In this document: piece by piece, positions 11,320 through 24,435 of the stretch
Layout: the number at the start of each line of letters is the position of its first letter
How positions within the stretch are numbered: position 1 is the stretch's first letter
NCBI GenBank assembly: GCA_018268695.1
Contig: JAFDWD010000006.1
Span: forward strand, 16,911 to 80,910
DNA length: 64,000 nt
From: Actinomycetota bacterium
GTDB lineage: Bacteria > Actinomycetota > Thermoleophilia > Solirubrobacterales > 70-9
Reading direction: 5' to 3'
Made by a program: the position numbers and the translations under genes
Notes under the pieces: model-generated
What the model was told of the DNA's origin: nothing
Database searches by the model: none
The model's input: only the letters and a program-made list of their open reading frames with translations

Positions 11320-11820
11320 ATGTTTGAAAAAGACCTCAAGCCGTGGTTGCACAAAATCGATGGGCTTGATCGCATGAGGGACAACATGTACCGAGAGGCT
11401 TTTTTGTACGAACAAGCTATGCTTCAGCACTGCAGGCAGCAAACCGAGAAAAGCAAATGTTAACCACGTCGCTAAGAACGAATAGAATTACAAACGGCTC
11501 ACGAAATACTTTAGCATCGCACGCAGCATCCAGCAGAATTGCGGATAGCGATTGAAGATCTTGTTGAGTTCGAAGAGGCTCAGTCAGACATCGAACGGCG
11601 CCTCAATAGTCGCAAGCAAGAGCTGGAGCATCTGAAGGAGTAGCAAAGGGGACAGAACAAATGGAGGCCAGCTGACGTCAACATCCCTGAACCAAAGATG
11701 GATTGGAGGACGACAAGAAAGCTGCGAGAACTACAGACACAGCGAAACAAGCTGCTGAATCATATGGAGGAAGAACGACGAAGAGTGAACCCTCGGGGCC
11801 ATCCCAAACGCCTATACTGA
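11320..11820 (+). CDS. Coiled-coil protein, unknown
   Basis: 166 residues, ATG 11320 preceded by gattaata, TGA 11818-11820, four TAA/TAG = Glu. It is strongly helical and charged throughout (FEEAQSDIERRLNSRKQELE, KLRELQTQRNKLLNHMEEE), as in axonemal or basal-body coiled-coil proteins. No specific family can be assigned. It converges on the Rab gene with 18 bp between stops. Confidence 0.65.
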
Positions 11821-11838
11821 TAGATCGCTTGCAGAAAG

Positions 11839-12537
<699 letters not shown>

Positions 12538-12619
12538 TGTGAAACAATAAGTATCGGATGCTCGACTTTTATAAGCGAAACAATGACGCAACATCGACAA
12601 CACAAAAGTAACAGCAATA

Positions 12620-13252
12620 TCAATTCGCTACCGAAGCGGCGATCTAATTCAAGGCGAGGGAGCTGCCCTGCTCCACCGACGTTTTCGATTGCGGCGGTAC
12701 GGATAGATTGGTTGAGACGACCGTTTCTAACACTGGATTTGGCAGGGCTGACAGTCGCTTTGGTTTTTCTACGATAGTCATCTTCGTTGTCAGATCAAAC
12801 TTTTTGATCCATTTCTTATCCGGAACCATTCTCCAGATGGCTCCGACAAAGATTAGCAGAAGCACTTGAAAGATTGCGCACCCCAGCAACAATCCCGACT
12901 TCCAAAGCGGCTCGGAGTTGGCTTCTGGCGAACTTCCTCGCAGAACCAATACGACCCCCCGGACAACGATAGCTGCAATCAGCAGCGACGCGTTGATGAC
13001 CAGTCCGATGAGGGTCTTGAACTTGATCATGAACAGATAAACGATAATCGAGGCAAGAACGAGCACGTCTGTAGCCAACGTGAGCTTGACGTTGAGTTGT
13101 TCTAGGTTCGGAACTGCGTTCATGTAGCTGGTGACGAGACAGACGATTGCGATAAGGAGGCAAATGATATCTGCAACGAAGCAGCCCACCAGAACTGCGA
13201 GCAGGCGCTTCCGAAGCGAGCGTGGAGCTTCCTTGAGACAGAACATCGTCAT
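12620..13252 (-). CDS. Four-helix membrane protein
   Basis: 210 residues with TGA at 12620-12622, reading through one TAG. Four hydrophobic helices are clear (LLAVLVGCFVADIICLLIAIVC, ATDVLVLASIIVYLFMI, TLIGLVINASLLIAAIVVRG, GLLLGCAIFQVLLLIFVGAIW), followed by a polar tail. I chose ATG 13252 because it is preceded by tattattaatg-type sequence like other starts here. The frame also continues up to an ATG at 13330, which would add 26 residues. Family not recognised; a tetraspan protein by topology. The neighbouring Rab starts 82 bp downstream on the same strand. Confidence 0.65.
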
Positions 13253-13349
13253 TAATAATAATGTTTGAAAGGATTCAAGCGATTCTTCAAATAGTCGCGA
13301 AAGATTCTTTACTATTCTTCGCAGCAGCATGAGAAGTATTATTAAGCAA

Positions 13350-15475
13350 TCAGAGAGAGGTGGAGTTGTGGCGGTCACTTGCGATGTTCTTTGGTTTTGG
13401 CGCCTGTACCGCAGTCCAGCCGCTCGCCACCCAAACCATCAGTATGAGGTACAATACGAGCCCGCTGTACCACAGCCAGTTCTTGCAATCGTATTTCTTT
13501 CTCTCAGAGTGCTCGGTAGGCAAGCGCTCGGAAAGAAGAGAGCTTTAGGTTTTGAAGAAGTCTGGATCGGTGATGTAGTATTCTTAGTGGGTCTACGCAA
13601 TTGGTTCTAGTCCTTCTTTGGAGAGTGTAGGCAGCAGAGTTGCTTTCGAGCTTGATGGGGACTGCAGGCTCTAAAGATGACTCTTTTGATCGCGAATAAT
13701 GGCGTGCCATTCATTGATTTCTGATTGAACCTGGAGGTTGACCAGATACTCGTACTCGTTGAGCTTGAGATGGAGTTGGCGAAGGTTTGCCTGCAGAAAA
13801 CTATTGTCGTGCTGCAGCCTCTTGCACTGCTCCTATTCCTATTGACTCTCATATTGGCCGGCGTTGTCTGTGGTTCTTTCATTCGACGCCGATGCCGATT
13901 TTTAATTCAAGGTAACCGCTATCTTGTCATTGTCTTTCTTGATTCGATTCACTTCCGCCATTAAAAGATCGATAAGTGCCTGGTATTCTTCCTTTGATGC
14001 TTTTCTTGATTCTCCTTCGGCGAGTTCATTCGAAACGACTGATATGATATTTCGTTGTTTGACCAGTTCTGCTTCTAAACTCTTACAACTCTGATTGATA
14101 AACGACAGCTCCTCACGACACATCTCTACTTTGTTCTGTGCTTCTGCTACCATCCTGCCCTCGTCTTCCGACAGCGCTGATTTGCTCTTAGCTACAGCTT
14201 CAGTCTTGAGTTGATCTCCAATCTTTCGAGCTGCCTCGACATCCTTGGTAAATTGCGACTACTGCTGTCGCAGTTGTGCGAGCTCCTTGCGTTTATTGCT
14301 GTTCGTTTATCTTCTTCGTAGATAGCATATTTACGATGAGAAAGACGTTGGCCTGGTCCTTAGTATAAGCTGGATTTTTGACTCGTGCGAGCAGATCGAC
14401 TGTTCAATGTCACGAAGAATTGCTTTGTACTATGTTTCTTTGATGGTGCGGTCGGACTCGAGACGGGTTTGCAACATATTGATCTTGAGGGCTAGATCAT
14501 CACGGCTTTCGTTCGATTTTCGCATCTTAGGCAAAGGCAGAGATTGACGCATGAGCAACTCGCGTGGAGAGCTATCGTCCTCCAATGTCGATGTTCTTTC
14601 GCGTGGGGTGTGCCTGCATATCCTTTTGCTTACATGTTCTGCCACTCGTTCTTCGCCTTCGCAGATATTCTACGGACATTCAGTTAATGCTAAGTCTTCT
14701 GCCTCATCATTCGAGCTGTCCTCAAGTTCAAGGATTTCCTCTGGAGAGCATCTTCCAGCTACATGAGTACTTTGGAATGGGATATTTGCACGCGGGAGCT
14801 AGTTGAAGAGCCGCAATCACCTGGCGGACGCCTATTGCTCTTATAGGACTTTACCGAAGAGGTTGGACTGGTGTGACGACTGTGCTGCTTGACTTCCTTA
14901 TTGGCATGTCTGTCCAAAAGAGTAAGGGAGCGAATGAGTTTCTGAACGGTAGATTCATCAAAGGCCAGTTGGAGCGTTTGCTGTTTGTGTTCCTCTTCGA
15001 TCTGAACCTGCAGATCCTGTATGCGCAAGTTGTAGCGGTCCAGCTCGATATCGTATTGTCTCGTCTTTCTGCTGCTTCTATCCTTGATCACCTTCAGGCG
15101 AAGGGAGAGCTTGGCGTGCAGCTCCTTGCTCTGTACAAGCTGCGAATTCAGTCTGACAACCTCTGATTATTGCTCTCGTAGCTGGTTGCAGACTCGCTCA
15201 AGCTGCTGGCACCTATTGAAGTATGCTTGCGATATCATAGCTTGATTGAACCCTTCGGCGGTCGGCGAAGTGAATTTAGGCGCTTCTGGAGGATTCTATC
15301 GGTGCTTGTCAGGCGTTCGATAGCCATGCATCCTAACTTGCATTGCTGACGGCATCTTCTGTTGAACGTGAGGCGGTGTATACAGCAGGTTGTCACCAGA
15401 CACCTTTCCCTTAACAATCGGCTGCTGATGCCGGATATGACTCAACGGGGTGTGCTGATTGTCACTTCCAGACAT
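13350..15475 (-). CDS. Long coiled-coil protein with C-terminal membrane anchor
   Basis: About 700 residues, ATG 15475, TGA 13350-13352, with many TAA/TAG = Glu. An N-terminal disordered part is followed by long coiled coils (QLERVCNQLREQ, RYNLRIQDLQVQIEEE, ELAQLRQQESQFTKDVEAARK). One terminal transmembrane segment (WLWYSGLVLYLILMVWVASGW) precedes 26 residues, the tail-anchored plan of golgins and some nuclear-envelope proteins. Two places are unresolved. A frame change at 14640-14700 needs an intron of length 2 mod 3 (candidates of 17 or 23 nt starting gtagaatatc). A pair of compensating shifts lies at about 14310-14420, where LLARVKNPAYTKDQANVF is in another frame. Exact exon limits there are not claimed. 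Confidence 0.65.
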
Positions 15476-15507
15476 CACTAATAATAGTTAGTTGGGTGCA
15501 TATATCG

Positions 15508-16254
15508 TCACTTGTGCCGCTTCAAATAAGAACTGAAGGTGTCTCGGTCCTTCTGGCGCTCCGTCTCTATTGCCTTGCTGAACAGGTTGTACTCGAAATT
15601 TTCTTTGTTTTCGGGTTCGTTCCAAGCTGGGACAGTCTTCCTATAGAGTTCGTTGGAGAAGTTTGTGGAGGTTATTGCTGGAGGCGGATTCAATAGATTC
15701 ATCGTTCTGATGGTTTTGTAAAGGCGGGGACTCTTAATGACTACGGTCTGGCAGCTCGTCTGTTTGGACGGCTGTCGCTGCTTTGAAACTAGATTGACGT
15801 CGTTGGTCTCGCTGTATCGTTGACTTTGCTGTTTCTTCATTGGAACGGCATTGGCGATTGTTGCGACTTGAACCTGAGGGGACTGCGGCACGTAGATTGG
15901 TAGAGGTGGTTGCTACTGCGGAGGTTCGGCTATTCCTCCAAACTTCCCTTCTCTTGGCGAGGAATCACCTCTGTCGTTGAGATTTAGCTTGAGGACTTTG
16001 TCACCAGTCTGGTTGTACTCGCAGGTGAGTTCCAGCGTCTTTCGGAATACATCCTCAGAATAGGAGGGCTTCTTTGCTCGCTGCTCCTAGTCGTTTTTCT
16101 TTTCCAGATGCCGGTTAAGTTCTTCAATATCCTCAAGAATGGAGAAGCGCTTCTTTTCTGGTGCGGGACTGTCCTCAACCTTACGGTTGCTATCGGACTC
16201 GCTGATGTCGAGTTTGACGTCAGACTCGGAACGGCTGTGGCTGCTCAATTGCAT
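15508..16254 (-). CDS. Low-complexity protein, unknown
   Basis: 248 residues, ATG 16254, TGA 15508-15510, two TAG codons read as Glu, no intron. It is polar and Pro/Ser/Gln-rich, with a short helical part (RFSILEDIEELNRHLEKKND) and a C-terminal charged helix (ETERQKDRDTFSSYLKRHK). No domain is recognised. It lies 32 bp upstream of the coiled-coil gene on the same strand and is divergent (174 bp) from the large Cys-rich gene. Confidence 0.6.
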
Positions 16255-16428
16255 GGCGAGCGTTATGTTTAAATTAAGATGTCCAACAGCAAAGAAAATT
16301 GATCGGACTTTGTTCGAAAGTTCAAACAAAAAATGCCACATATGGACAACGAGAAAATATTTCGTAACGACCGAAGATATATCTCAGACACTTTTGAGTA
16401 TCGGTATAATGTCGGATTGTAATGTCAA

Positions 16429-19400
16429 ATGTCAAACCGAACAGTATTTGTTTTTGCTCTTTTCAGCCTCGTTCTTTCCTTCTGCCCATCGGGATGCTCA
16501 TGCCAAAACGGATATACGTTCGAGTGTTCAGTTTGTCTCCAAATTTATCACCGAACATACAACTCTTCAACTTCCAATTGCGACTGCGGTAACTTATACA
16601 TGGAAATGCGACCTCCTGGGGATCATTGCAGACCTGTTAACTGCTCAACGTACACTGTTCAGGGGTGTGTCAGCTGCAAAACGAACTGGTAACTCTACTA
16701 CAATTCCAACTAAGACATTTCTGTATGCGTGTGCTCGGCCAACTACTAATACCGCAACGGAGATTGCGAATGCCTCTCTCGCACTCAGCCACAAGCTTAC
16801 TATGAGTCCATCGCAAAGAAGTACTGCAAAGTGTGTCCAGCGGGCTGCAACTGCAATTCTACTGGCTGTTTTTCATGTAATACAACCGTAAAAAGGACAG
16901 TAACGGCAGAAGCTAACATAATGCTGTGCGAATGCACAAGTCCTTACGTGGAGATCAAAGGAGTGTGTGGCGTTTACCCAGGATGCCAGGTTAACGGAGC
17001 TGTAATGACCTGCAATAGTTCAAGCTTAAGAGTGCAGGTTTCACTATCGACTTGGGTCTGCGCGACTCCGTATACTGATGTTGATGGGGTCTGCACGTGT
17101 CTGGACCCTTTACATCTCGACGCTTACTTACGCGACTCAACCTAAAAAATATGCGCTTGCAACTCAAAACTATACCCTACCCTGTACAACGAGTATAAAT
17201 AAGTGTGCACTGTTTGCCCGACCGGATGCCAATGCTCTAACTACGGATGCTATTCTTGCTTTAGTAGCGTTAATCGCTAGATTGTCGCGGCGGGATGTCC
17301 TTGTGCTTCCCCCTACGTCGAGCACTCCGGATTGTGTATTTGCTAAGAACCATACTACCTGCAAACAAGCAATACTTCAATGTCATGTGTGTGTCTGAGC
17401 GAAGCATATCCTGCCGAGTTCTACTATAACCCTGACCAGGCTACATGTAACGGATGCCCCAGCGGATGCACGTGTAACACAAGTGGATGCGCTCTATGCA
17501 ACAATTCGACTCTTCGAGCAATCAATATCACAACAATCAACAGAACAGTGCACTATATATGTTCTGTTTGTCATTATAGCGCCATTCTAGTGAACAACCA
17601 GTGCGTGTGTCCGCCTTACTCGTACTTCTAGAATGAGACAGCTTCGTGCGTCTGCAATAGCACTCTCAACGTATACACGAATTTCAGCGACAGCAGAAAA
17701 TGTCTTCTGTGTCCAATCGATTGCAACTGCTCATCACAGTTAGGCTGCTTCAGCTGCAATTCGTCAGCAATGCGAACCATCCTGACAGATGGGATCTATT
17801 TCACGTGCCCGTGCAATGAAGGCTTTTCCGATGTCTCTGGAGCAAGTTGCCAATGCACCTTTCCATATCGTCAAATCGATTTCAACGACAGTTCTTCTTG
17901 TGTTTGCAGCGATCCCTACGAGCTTGCCGACGGAAGGTGTCAATGTAAGTCCATTCTCAATTCCACTTTCTACTACTTCGACCTCTTTAATAACTCATGT
18001 TTTGCGTGTCCAGCTGGTTGCATATGTGATTAGAACGGTTGCTCGAGCTGCGAGCCCAATGCTCTTCGCTTCATCATTCAGTACAAGCGTATGAATATCT
18101 GTCCGTGTCTTCAATCTGCTTTCCTGACTAACGGTTCCTGCACGTATTGCTCATCAAACCACAAAGTCGTCAACGGCGAATGTGTGCTTTGTTCGACTTG
18201 CGCTTCTTGCGATGTGCTGGGCTGCTTGAGCTGTAACAATGACTCGACACTTGTCGACCACAAATGTGTGTGCAACAATTTTAACTTTACGAATATCGAA
18301 GGAGTCTGCATGTGCGCCATCACAATGTATTATTAGAACTCGACTAATTCTTGTATTAGCTGTCCCAAAAATTGCCATATGTGTGGGCTCAGCAGCAGTG
18401 GACTGGTTAAGTGCATATCGTGTAGATCTGAAGTCAATCGTATGAATGCTCACGAGAATGGTTGTCCATGCATAACTGGATACAAGGAACTCAGTCCAGT
18501 CGAGGAATTCTGCTGTCAGTTGAAGTGCAAGACATGCGATCAAAGCGGTTGCGTAACATGCGATGAATCCACAAATCGCCATCTTTAGGGGACTGACTGT
18601 GTCTGTAACAAGGGATATGTGGACATAGGAAACGGAATGTGTGGCTGTCCAAACAGAACCACATCTTATTCTGGCGTTTGTATAAACTGTCCCATTCATT
18701 GTAACGAGTGCGGTTACAACACGACGATCTCACAACTATACTGTTAAGACTGCAGAAAAAACGTCAACCGAGATGTTAATGACAATGCTTGCACCTGTCT
18801 GGATGGGTTCATGTAGGCAAGCATCGAGATCGCGTACTGCGTTCCAAATTATTGTGTCGGTTGGACGAGTGGAGGAGTTTGTACAACGTGCGGATAAACA
18901 AGAGTGCTTACGAATCAGGGAACTGCATGTGTGTGTCCCCCTAGCTTCTATGATACAGGTAACTTCGGAATATGCAAAAATTGCAGCGAGGCGATGTAAG
19001 GGTGTGTCTCTTGCGGTACCAATTCGTCTTGTCAACAGTGCAATCCCAATGGATACTCACTAACTTCAACCAGTAATGGGACCCTCTGTCGGAAAGAAAC
19101 TGACCCTTCAAACTTGGTGGTCTCTCAATTCTGGAAGGGCATCTATATTCATGTTCGTCTAGGAGGTCAGAGTGCGAATTATAGCTTGCCTAAGAGCGTT
19201 TCGGCAGAGCTGTATTCCGTTTACACTTTTGCTCCTTAAACGCCAGCAACCCCCACCACCCTCACCGTTAGCAGCTTCTAAAAGCTCGGCAACGACGTAT
19301 TAGAAGTGATCCTTGCGAATCCTGACGTTCATTTCGTCAATCAGCTCATTTACCTGAAATACACGATGATCAACTACACGCGACGCAGCCTTAAGTAAAT

Positions 19401-20625
19401 CGCAGGAAGCGACCAGGTCGGCGACTTTCAAGGAATTGAGGAAAGCAACTTCATTGCGCAGTAAAATATTTATGCAGACTCGGAAGTGAACTCTTAACGA
19501 AACGCCGGCAACATCGCTACCTGGATTGTCACTACGGTGTTTGTCGTAATTGGACTGGTGCTTTACTTCTTCGGCTTCAAACATAATCAGTTGTCTTTCT
19601 TCATGCAAACTCTAGCATTACTATCCTTCACTCTTGATATGGCTACTCAAATGCCGCCAGTCCTGTTTCCGATGAAAGTAGCTTACTACCAATGTGGATA
19701 TCGACGAGAGTCCACCATCAATATTCCATCTGGGTATCTAGAGTCTTCTTCAGGTAACTTCGCTTACTTTGCACGCGACAGCAATATCTTTCGGGTGGCC
19801 GACATAACACTGCTAATCGCTCTCGTCGCTGCTATCTTAATCTTCTTTCTTCGACTGATCTACTTTCTCAAAGAATATTCTCGTCTCAGAAATGTTCCTT
19901 GTGTAAACCAGTTGAGCCACTCAGCGAAGAAAAGCGTGTATCGTATCCTATAGTTCTTCTACAAAACTTGCATGTACCCTCTCATCTTTTTCGCAATCAT
20001 CAACATTCGTAATTGGGGTGGGAGGCGCATTCTAAACTAACCGGAGATAATTCAGTTCAAGTCAATCAGTCTGGCATTGAGCGTAATAATTCTTGTCGCG
20101 TACATCACAGTAACGATTTGGCAGGGATACTAAGAAATCGCTGCAAATGTCAACCGCATCTAAAACGTGTGCGAATTCGTGAGTGCCATCGTTGCTTCGC
20201 TCATCATTGCCTTTTCGATATTCTCGGATGCCTTTCTCTGCCTCATTCTAGTCTTTGCTGGTCGGGCAGTCATCTACATCATCACAAGAAAAAGGTTTTT
20301 GAGGGATTTTCTTGCATTCGAATATATGAAAGGTCTGACAGCATTGTTTGAGATAGTCACCCTCTGTTTGATAAACTCTAGGTCTACCACTGCTGTAATT
20401 GTTTTCGCATTAGCAACAGTCAGTCTTCAAGTTTCCCACGAGATATTAATTGTATTTCTCACTTCTAGGAAAGCTCGTCTTGATAAACTCAAAAAAGAAC
20501 CTGATACAGAAGGATCGTCTACTGCAGACGGATCGAACTTCATGATAATTTATAGCGATTTGGGAGGAGTTGAAATCCCGACGCAGCAGATCCAGGACGT
20601 GTCAACTCACAAAGAAATTTCGTGA
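16429..20625 (+). CDS. Giant Cys-rich surface protein with multi-pass membrane C-terminus
   Basis: 1398 residues in a single frame with more than 25 TAA/TAG codons and no intron. The order is: signal peptide (NRTVFVFALFSLVLSFC), about 850 residues of tandem Cys-rich modules of roughly 50-90 residues, a Cys-poor extracellular domain (about 880-1030), then about six to seven helices (WIVTTVFVVIGLVLYFFG, LLIALVAAILIFFLRLIY, FVSAIVASLIIAFSIFSD and others) and a short cytosolic tail. The modules repeat a core like CPAGCNCNSTGCFSC, the furin-like/growth-factor-receptor Cys-rich type common in ciliate surface proteins. N-glycosylation sequons are frequent. A receptor, adhesion or channel role is possible; I cannot assign one. 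Confidence 0.85.
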
Positions 20626-20658
20626 TTTAACTCGGTATACAAAATTTCAAGTGTAATA

Positions 20659-22478
20659 TCACTTACAGTCATAGAGGTGTTGGAATCGTTTTGAAAATAA
20701 TTTCGGTCTTTCAGGAAGGCGAGGCAGCGAAAGCTTCCTCTGTTTGAGCGGAGGCGAGAATTCCGAGCCTCCCCGACCGTTCTTCTGTTTAGGCTACCGC
20801 TTCCTTCTGGCCTGAAGCAGCTGCTTATTGGCTTCAGTAATCTGAAAGTCGCTCAGTATCCCCAATCGATCGCAGAGTTCACGGTTTGTCAGATTCCCCA
20901 ACAGGTTTTTTTTTCGGATGACCTTAGAGCCGTTTCCCTCCTTCTAATACACGCGGATGTTGATGCTTTCCCGGCTCTGTTCCACCTCTCCTTTGAAATA
21001 TATCTTGCTCTCGCTGAGCCTCCTTGTTTGGATCAGAGGGATCTTTAGGCTTTCGATAAGTTCAATTTATTCGATCGATCTTTTAGATTTAATGCTGTGG
21101 GCTTGCGAGCGGCTTTGCTTGGTTGAAGAGAAGATCTTCTCTGACTTCTCTTTCTTGCTCAGAGTTTTCGCGATTAAAATTTGTATGGGAACACATAGTT
21201 TCTGAACGATTCCACCAAACTACTAGTACTTTTTTGTGTGAATGGAGAGCCAGTAACTGTTGAGGCGAAGCAACCTAGCTTGGTGGCTGTTGGATGCAGT
21301 GAACTTGACCAATGGAGGCAACTCTGAACTATTGAGTATGATGTCTCCTTTCTTGGCTTCGCACAGCTTGGTATATTGCACATGCTACTTTTAGAATGCA
21401 ACAATATAGGCTTCCTGCTCAGCAGACCTCCCAGGTTCCTTCTGTTGATGCCCCAAATACACATCCACATATCCATCCAGTACAAGATAATAGCCGTTGC
21501 TCTCCATATGGAGCGCTTCCTTCCTGTAGAGCTTCACCGAGTGCTTATGCAGATCCTTCTCGACATAATGCTCAGCATCCTCGTATGAAAGCACATTCAA
21601 GAATGTGTCCAGAAGCGTCCGAATCAGCTCTTTCTTCTTGTTTTATTTGAGGTGCTCGTTTATTGCTTGGAAGGCCTCAATCGGGGCGACTAAACATGTG
21701 GTAGCCCTTTTGCAAACCGAAATACAGTCGTCGTACAGTCCATCGAGATGCCACTCTGCTGGTTGATTCGATATCCGGAGCGACTAGCTCAGGAGCTGCT
21801 TGTAAGTATGAGGATTCGTCAATTCGGACGCATACTCTTCGTTGCGAAACACGTCGTAGGCTTGGAATAGGGTGAGCTGCCTCTCATCGTCCCTTTATGC
21901 TTCGCTTTGTATGAGTTTCGTTGAAGAAAATAGGCGCTTGCGCCGACGAGGTTTCACTTTGGTTTTATTCCGATGGCGAATCACTACGTGGACTACTATG
22001 TACGTTTGGGATTATGTAGTTTGACGCTCTGTTAGAAGGATTCTCTGCTTGTGGGTATAAATAGGTACACTTCCCCCTGCAACAACCAAAAGACGTGGGT
22101 GCGTAGCTCACCCGTGACTGTAATGACGTCTCCTGCCCGAAAACTAAGGATGCGAGTATACGGCGCTAGGCAGTCAATAACTTCCTGAAACTTGAGAGTT
22201 TGCGCGAACAGCAACTCCCGAAAGTACAACGTTCGCTTGAGGAGTAATTCGATACCAGCATCGCTCTTATCTTTTGAATCGGGTTGATCATCTAGATGCA
22301 CCACACGCTGTTCGATTTCACTGTCCGTTATGGGAGGGTGCGACAGCAGATAGTTCTCGACGAACTTGCGCATTCCCTTAAGCATTGGAGATCTGTTGTT
22401 CGCGACGAGGTTGTTTTCAAGTTCTGAAGCGTTACCGCTTCTTATGCTTTAACGAATAGCTCCTCCGTTGTCCATCAT
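20659..22478 (-). CDS. Protein with cyclic-nucleotide-binding-like domains
   Basis: 599 residues from exons 22004-22478 and 20659-21983. The 20-nt intron 21984-22003 restores the frame (NPK then LIRHRNKTK). Two cNMP-binding beta-barrel segments are visible: RILSFRAGDVITVTGELRTHVFWLLQGEVYLF in the first exon, and ALHMESNGYYLVLDGYVDVYL followed by KGDIILNS in the second. The phosphate-binding-cassette FGE(L/I)AL motif is not evident, so cyclic-nucleotide binding is doubtful. A basic linker (KPRRRKR) and a Lys-rich C-terminus follow. About nine TAA/TAG are read as Glu. It is not a kinase or a channel, as no such domains are present. It converges on the Cys-rich gene with 33 bp between stops. Confidence 0.75.
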
Positions 22479-22672
22479 AGAAGAGTTTTATGTGCTTATT
22501 GTCGACTGCGAATTAATTTATTGGTTCAGCAGTCTGCACTCAATCTTACGATATTGTCTGATGATATTTCTCCATCTTTGACCAATACATCTTAAATAAT
22601 TTGAATACTCTCGTATGCATGCAACAACCGAGAGAAAGACATTCCAGGCAATAAATCAGACAGTAATGGTGG

Positions 22673-24211
22673 TCAGCGTCTTGTACTTTAGTTGGAGTCT
22701 GCTTTTGGCAGTGGCTTTGTCTACAATTTTGTTGTGGTCTAAATATCAATTCTCTTACCTAAGGTCAGCACCACGAGAGTCTTAAAGTCACATGCTATTA
22801 GCGTGTCGACTATTGTGTCGTCGAAATTGTTGTTGTCTGCGTAAAACAGTGGCTACCCAACAGCAAAATCCACAGAGTGGTTTTACCAATACATTCAAAT
22901 GAAGTCAGCTGGTTGCCACTGAGATAGAGATCCTCGACTAGAGGCAGGTAGTTGGTTGCTGAGAAGGAGTTCGTCAGACTGCAGTTGACGAGGTTAAGGT
23001 ACCAGGCGTTTGGAAGCCGGTTGCTGAGGAATACCTGAAGCGGATTGTTATCAACATAGAGTTTTTGAAGGAAGCTGAAGTTCCGATCGCTGATGTTCGT
23101 GATTTTGTTGTAGGAGAGAGAAAGCAAAAGGAGTTGAGCCTATAGTGCTGTGTTACTGAAATTAGTGAAGAGATTTTCGTCAAGAAGGAGGTTGATGAGT
23201 TTGGGGACACCGCTGTTGAGCAATTGCGGAGGCATGACTGAAAGATTGCCAATGAGGAGGAGTGATTTTAGGGAAGGCAGTGTGTTGTTTTGGAAGGTAA
23301 TTGGAACGTAAGGCGCTAAAATTAGATCTTCAACTGCTTGCAGGTTGTTATTTGCGAAAGCCAACTGTGATCTTTATAAGGGATAAACCGAAAGCTATTT
23401 GAGGATCGGAATCTCATTGTTTGAAAAGACGGTGAGACTTTAGCAGTAATCAATATCGAGCAGTTGAAGCCGAGGAAACCTGTTTCCATCAAGCGACTGG
23501 AGGTACTGACCGAAAGTTGCTTATGTTAAAGCTGGTAGTATATTCTGATCGAAGAACTAAAGGCGGCCAGAAGCGTTGAGGGAGATCATTCCGAGTTGAT
23601 TGTTGACGATGCGTTTGAGGTAGATATCTACTTTATTCAGCAATTACCCTTTGTTAGCGTTTGGAGACTGGTAAGAACATTCCAGCTGAACTCTTAAAGC
23701 AGCGGGTTTCCACCTGGCTTAGCCTCTGTATACTTATGTCAAGCTGCTGCAGGCCGGGAATGGTATTTCCGCTGAAGTTTGCAAGGGTATTCGAAGACAG
23801 GTTGAGCTCCTTTACGACTGGCTGTTTGGCATTTAATTCGGCAGCCGAAGTCGATATAAGTGTTAGACTTTTTAAGCTCATTCCGTTTAGCTGTAGCTCC
23901 TTGCTCCAATAGAGCTGGTCTTCTCGTTGTTGCTGGGTCAGCTTTAACGCATCGTATTCTTTCTGCAGCTAAATTGCATCATCACTACGTTGTCTTTGTC
24001 CTGCTGCACCTGCTGGAGCTCGATGATTTTGATCTAAGAGTCACCCGATTTGTACGGTGAAGACCACTGCTAGGGCGAGTGCTGCGCATCCAAGTGCAAT
24101 CGCAAGGACCAGTATAATGCGACATTGCCGTTTATATCTCCTGGCAACTGCAGGAATCGAGAACTCCTGCTGAAGCATCGATTCTGACTTCTCTGACGAC
24201 TTATCGGTCAT
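22673..24211 (-). CDS. Single-pass membrane protein with leucine-rich repeats
   Basis: 478 residues from six exons. The five introns are 24034-24055 (22 nt) and 23969-23988, 23714-23733, 23628-23647 and 22837-22856 (20 nt each). Splicing rebuilds repeats such as LQQLDISGNPLLEFSWNVL and LWILLLDNNNFDD, which are broken in the genomic frames. N-terminal 35 residues cytosolic, one helix (CRIILVLAIALGCAALALAVVFT), a short coiled coil (IKIIELQQVQQDKDNLQKEY), then about 12 irregular LRRs: type II topology if the N-terminus stays inside. The TAA inside GNPLL-E-FSW is a clear sense codon. Function is unknown; LRR ectodomains usually bind protein ligands. Confidence 0.85.
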
Positions 24212-24435
24212 GCCCCACGACAAATCTTATTTTAAACAATGCTATTGAAGCCAGACGAATAAACACGCTCACCAAGCCCAGTCGGCCACAAATCTCCGAT
24301 CTCAAGTTTGTTTTCAAATACTATTTGCTCAAAATGCTAAATGGTGTTTTGATAAAATCCGGTGTGTCACCCAGGAAGTTTCAATTTGCTTCTGGTTGGA
24401 AAACGTATATTCCTTAATATTTATTCCCGCATATA

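Noticed and set aside
13504..13882. Minus-strand ORFs rich in Arg/Ser
   Set aside because: They are out-of-frame shadows of the coiled-coil gene, whose frame gives heptads and the membrane anchor.
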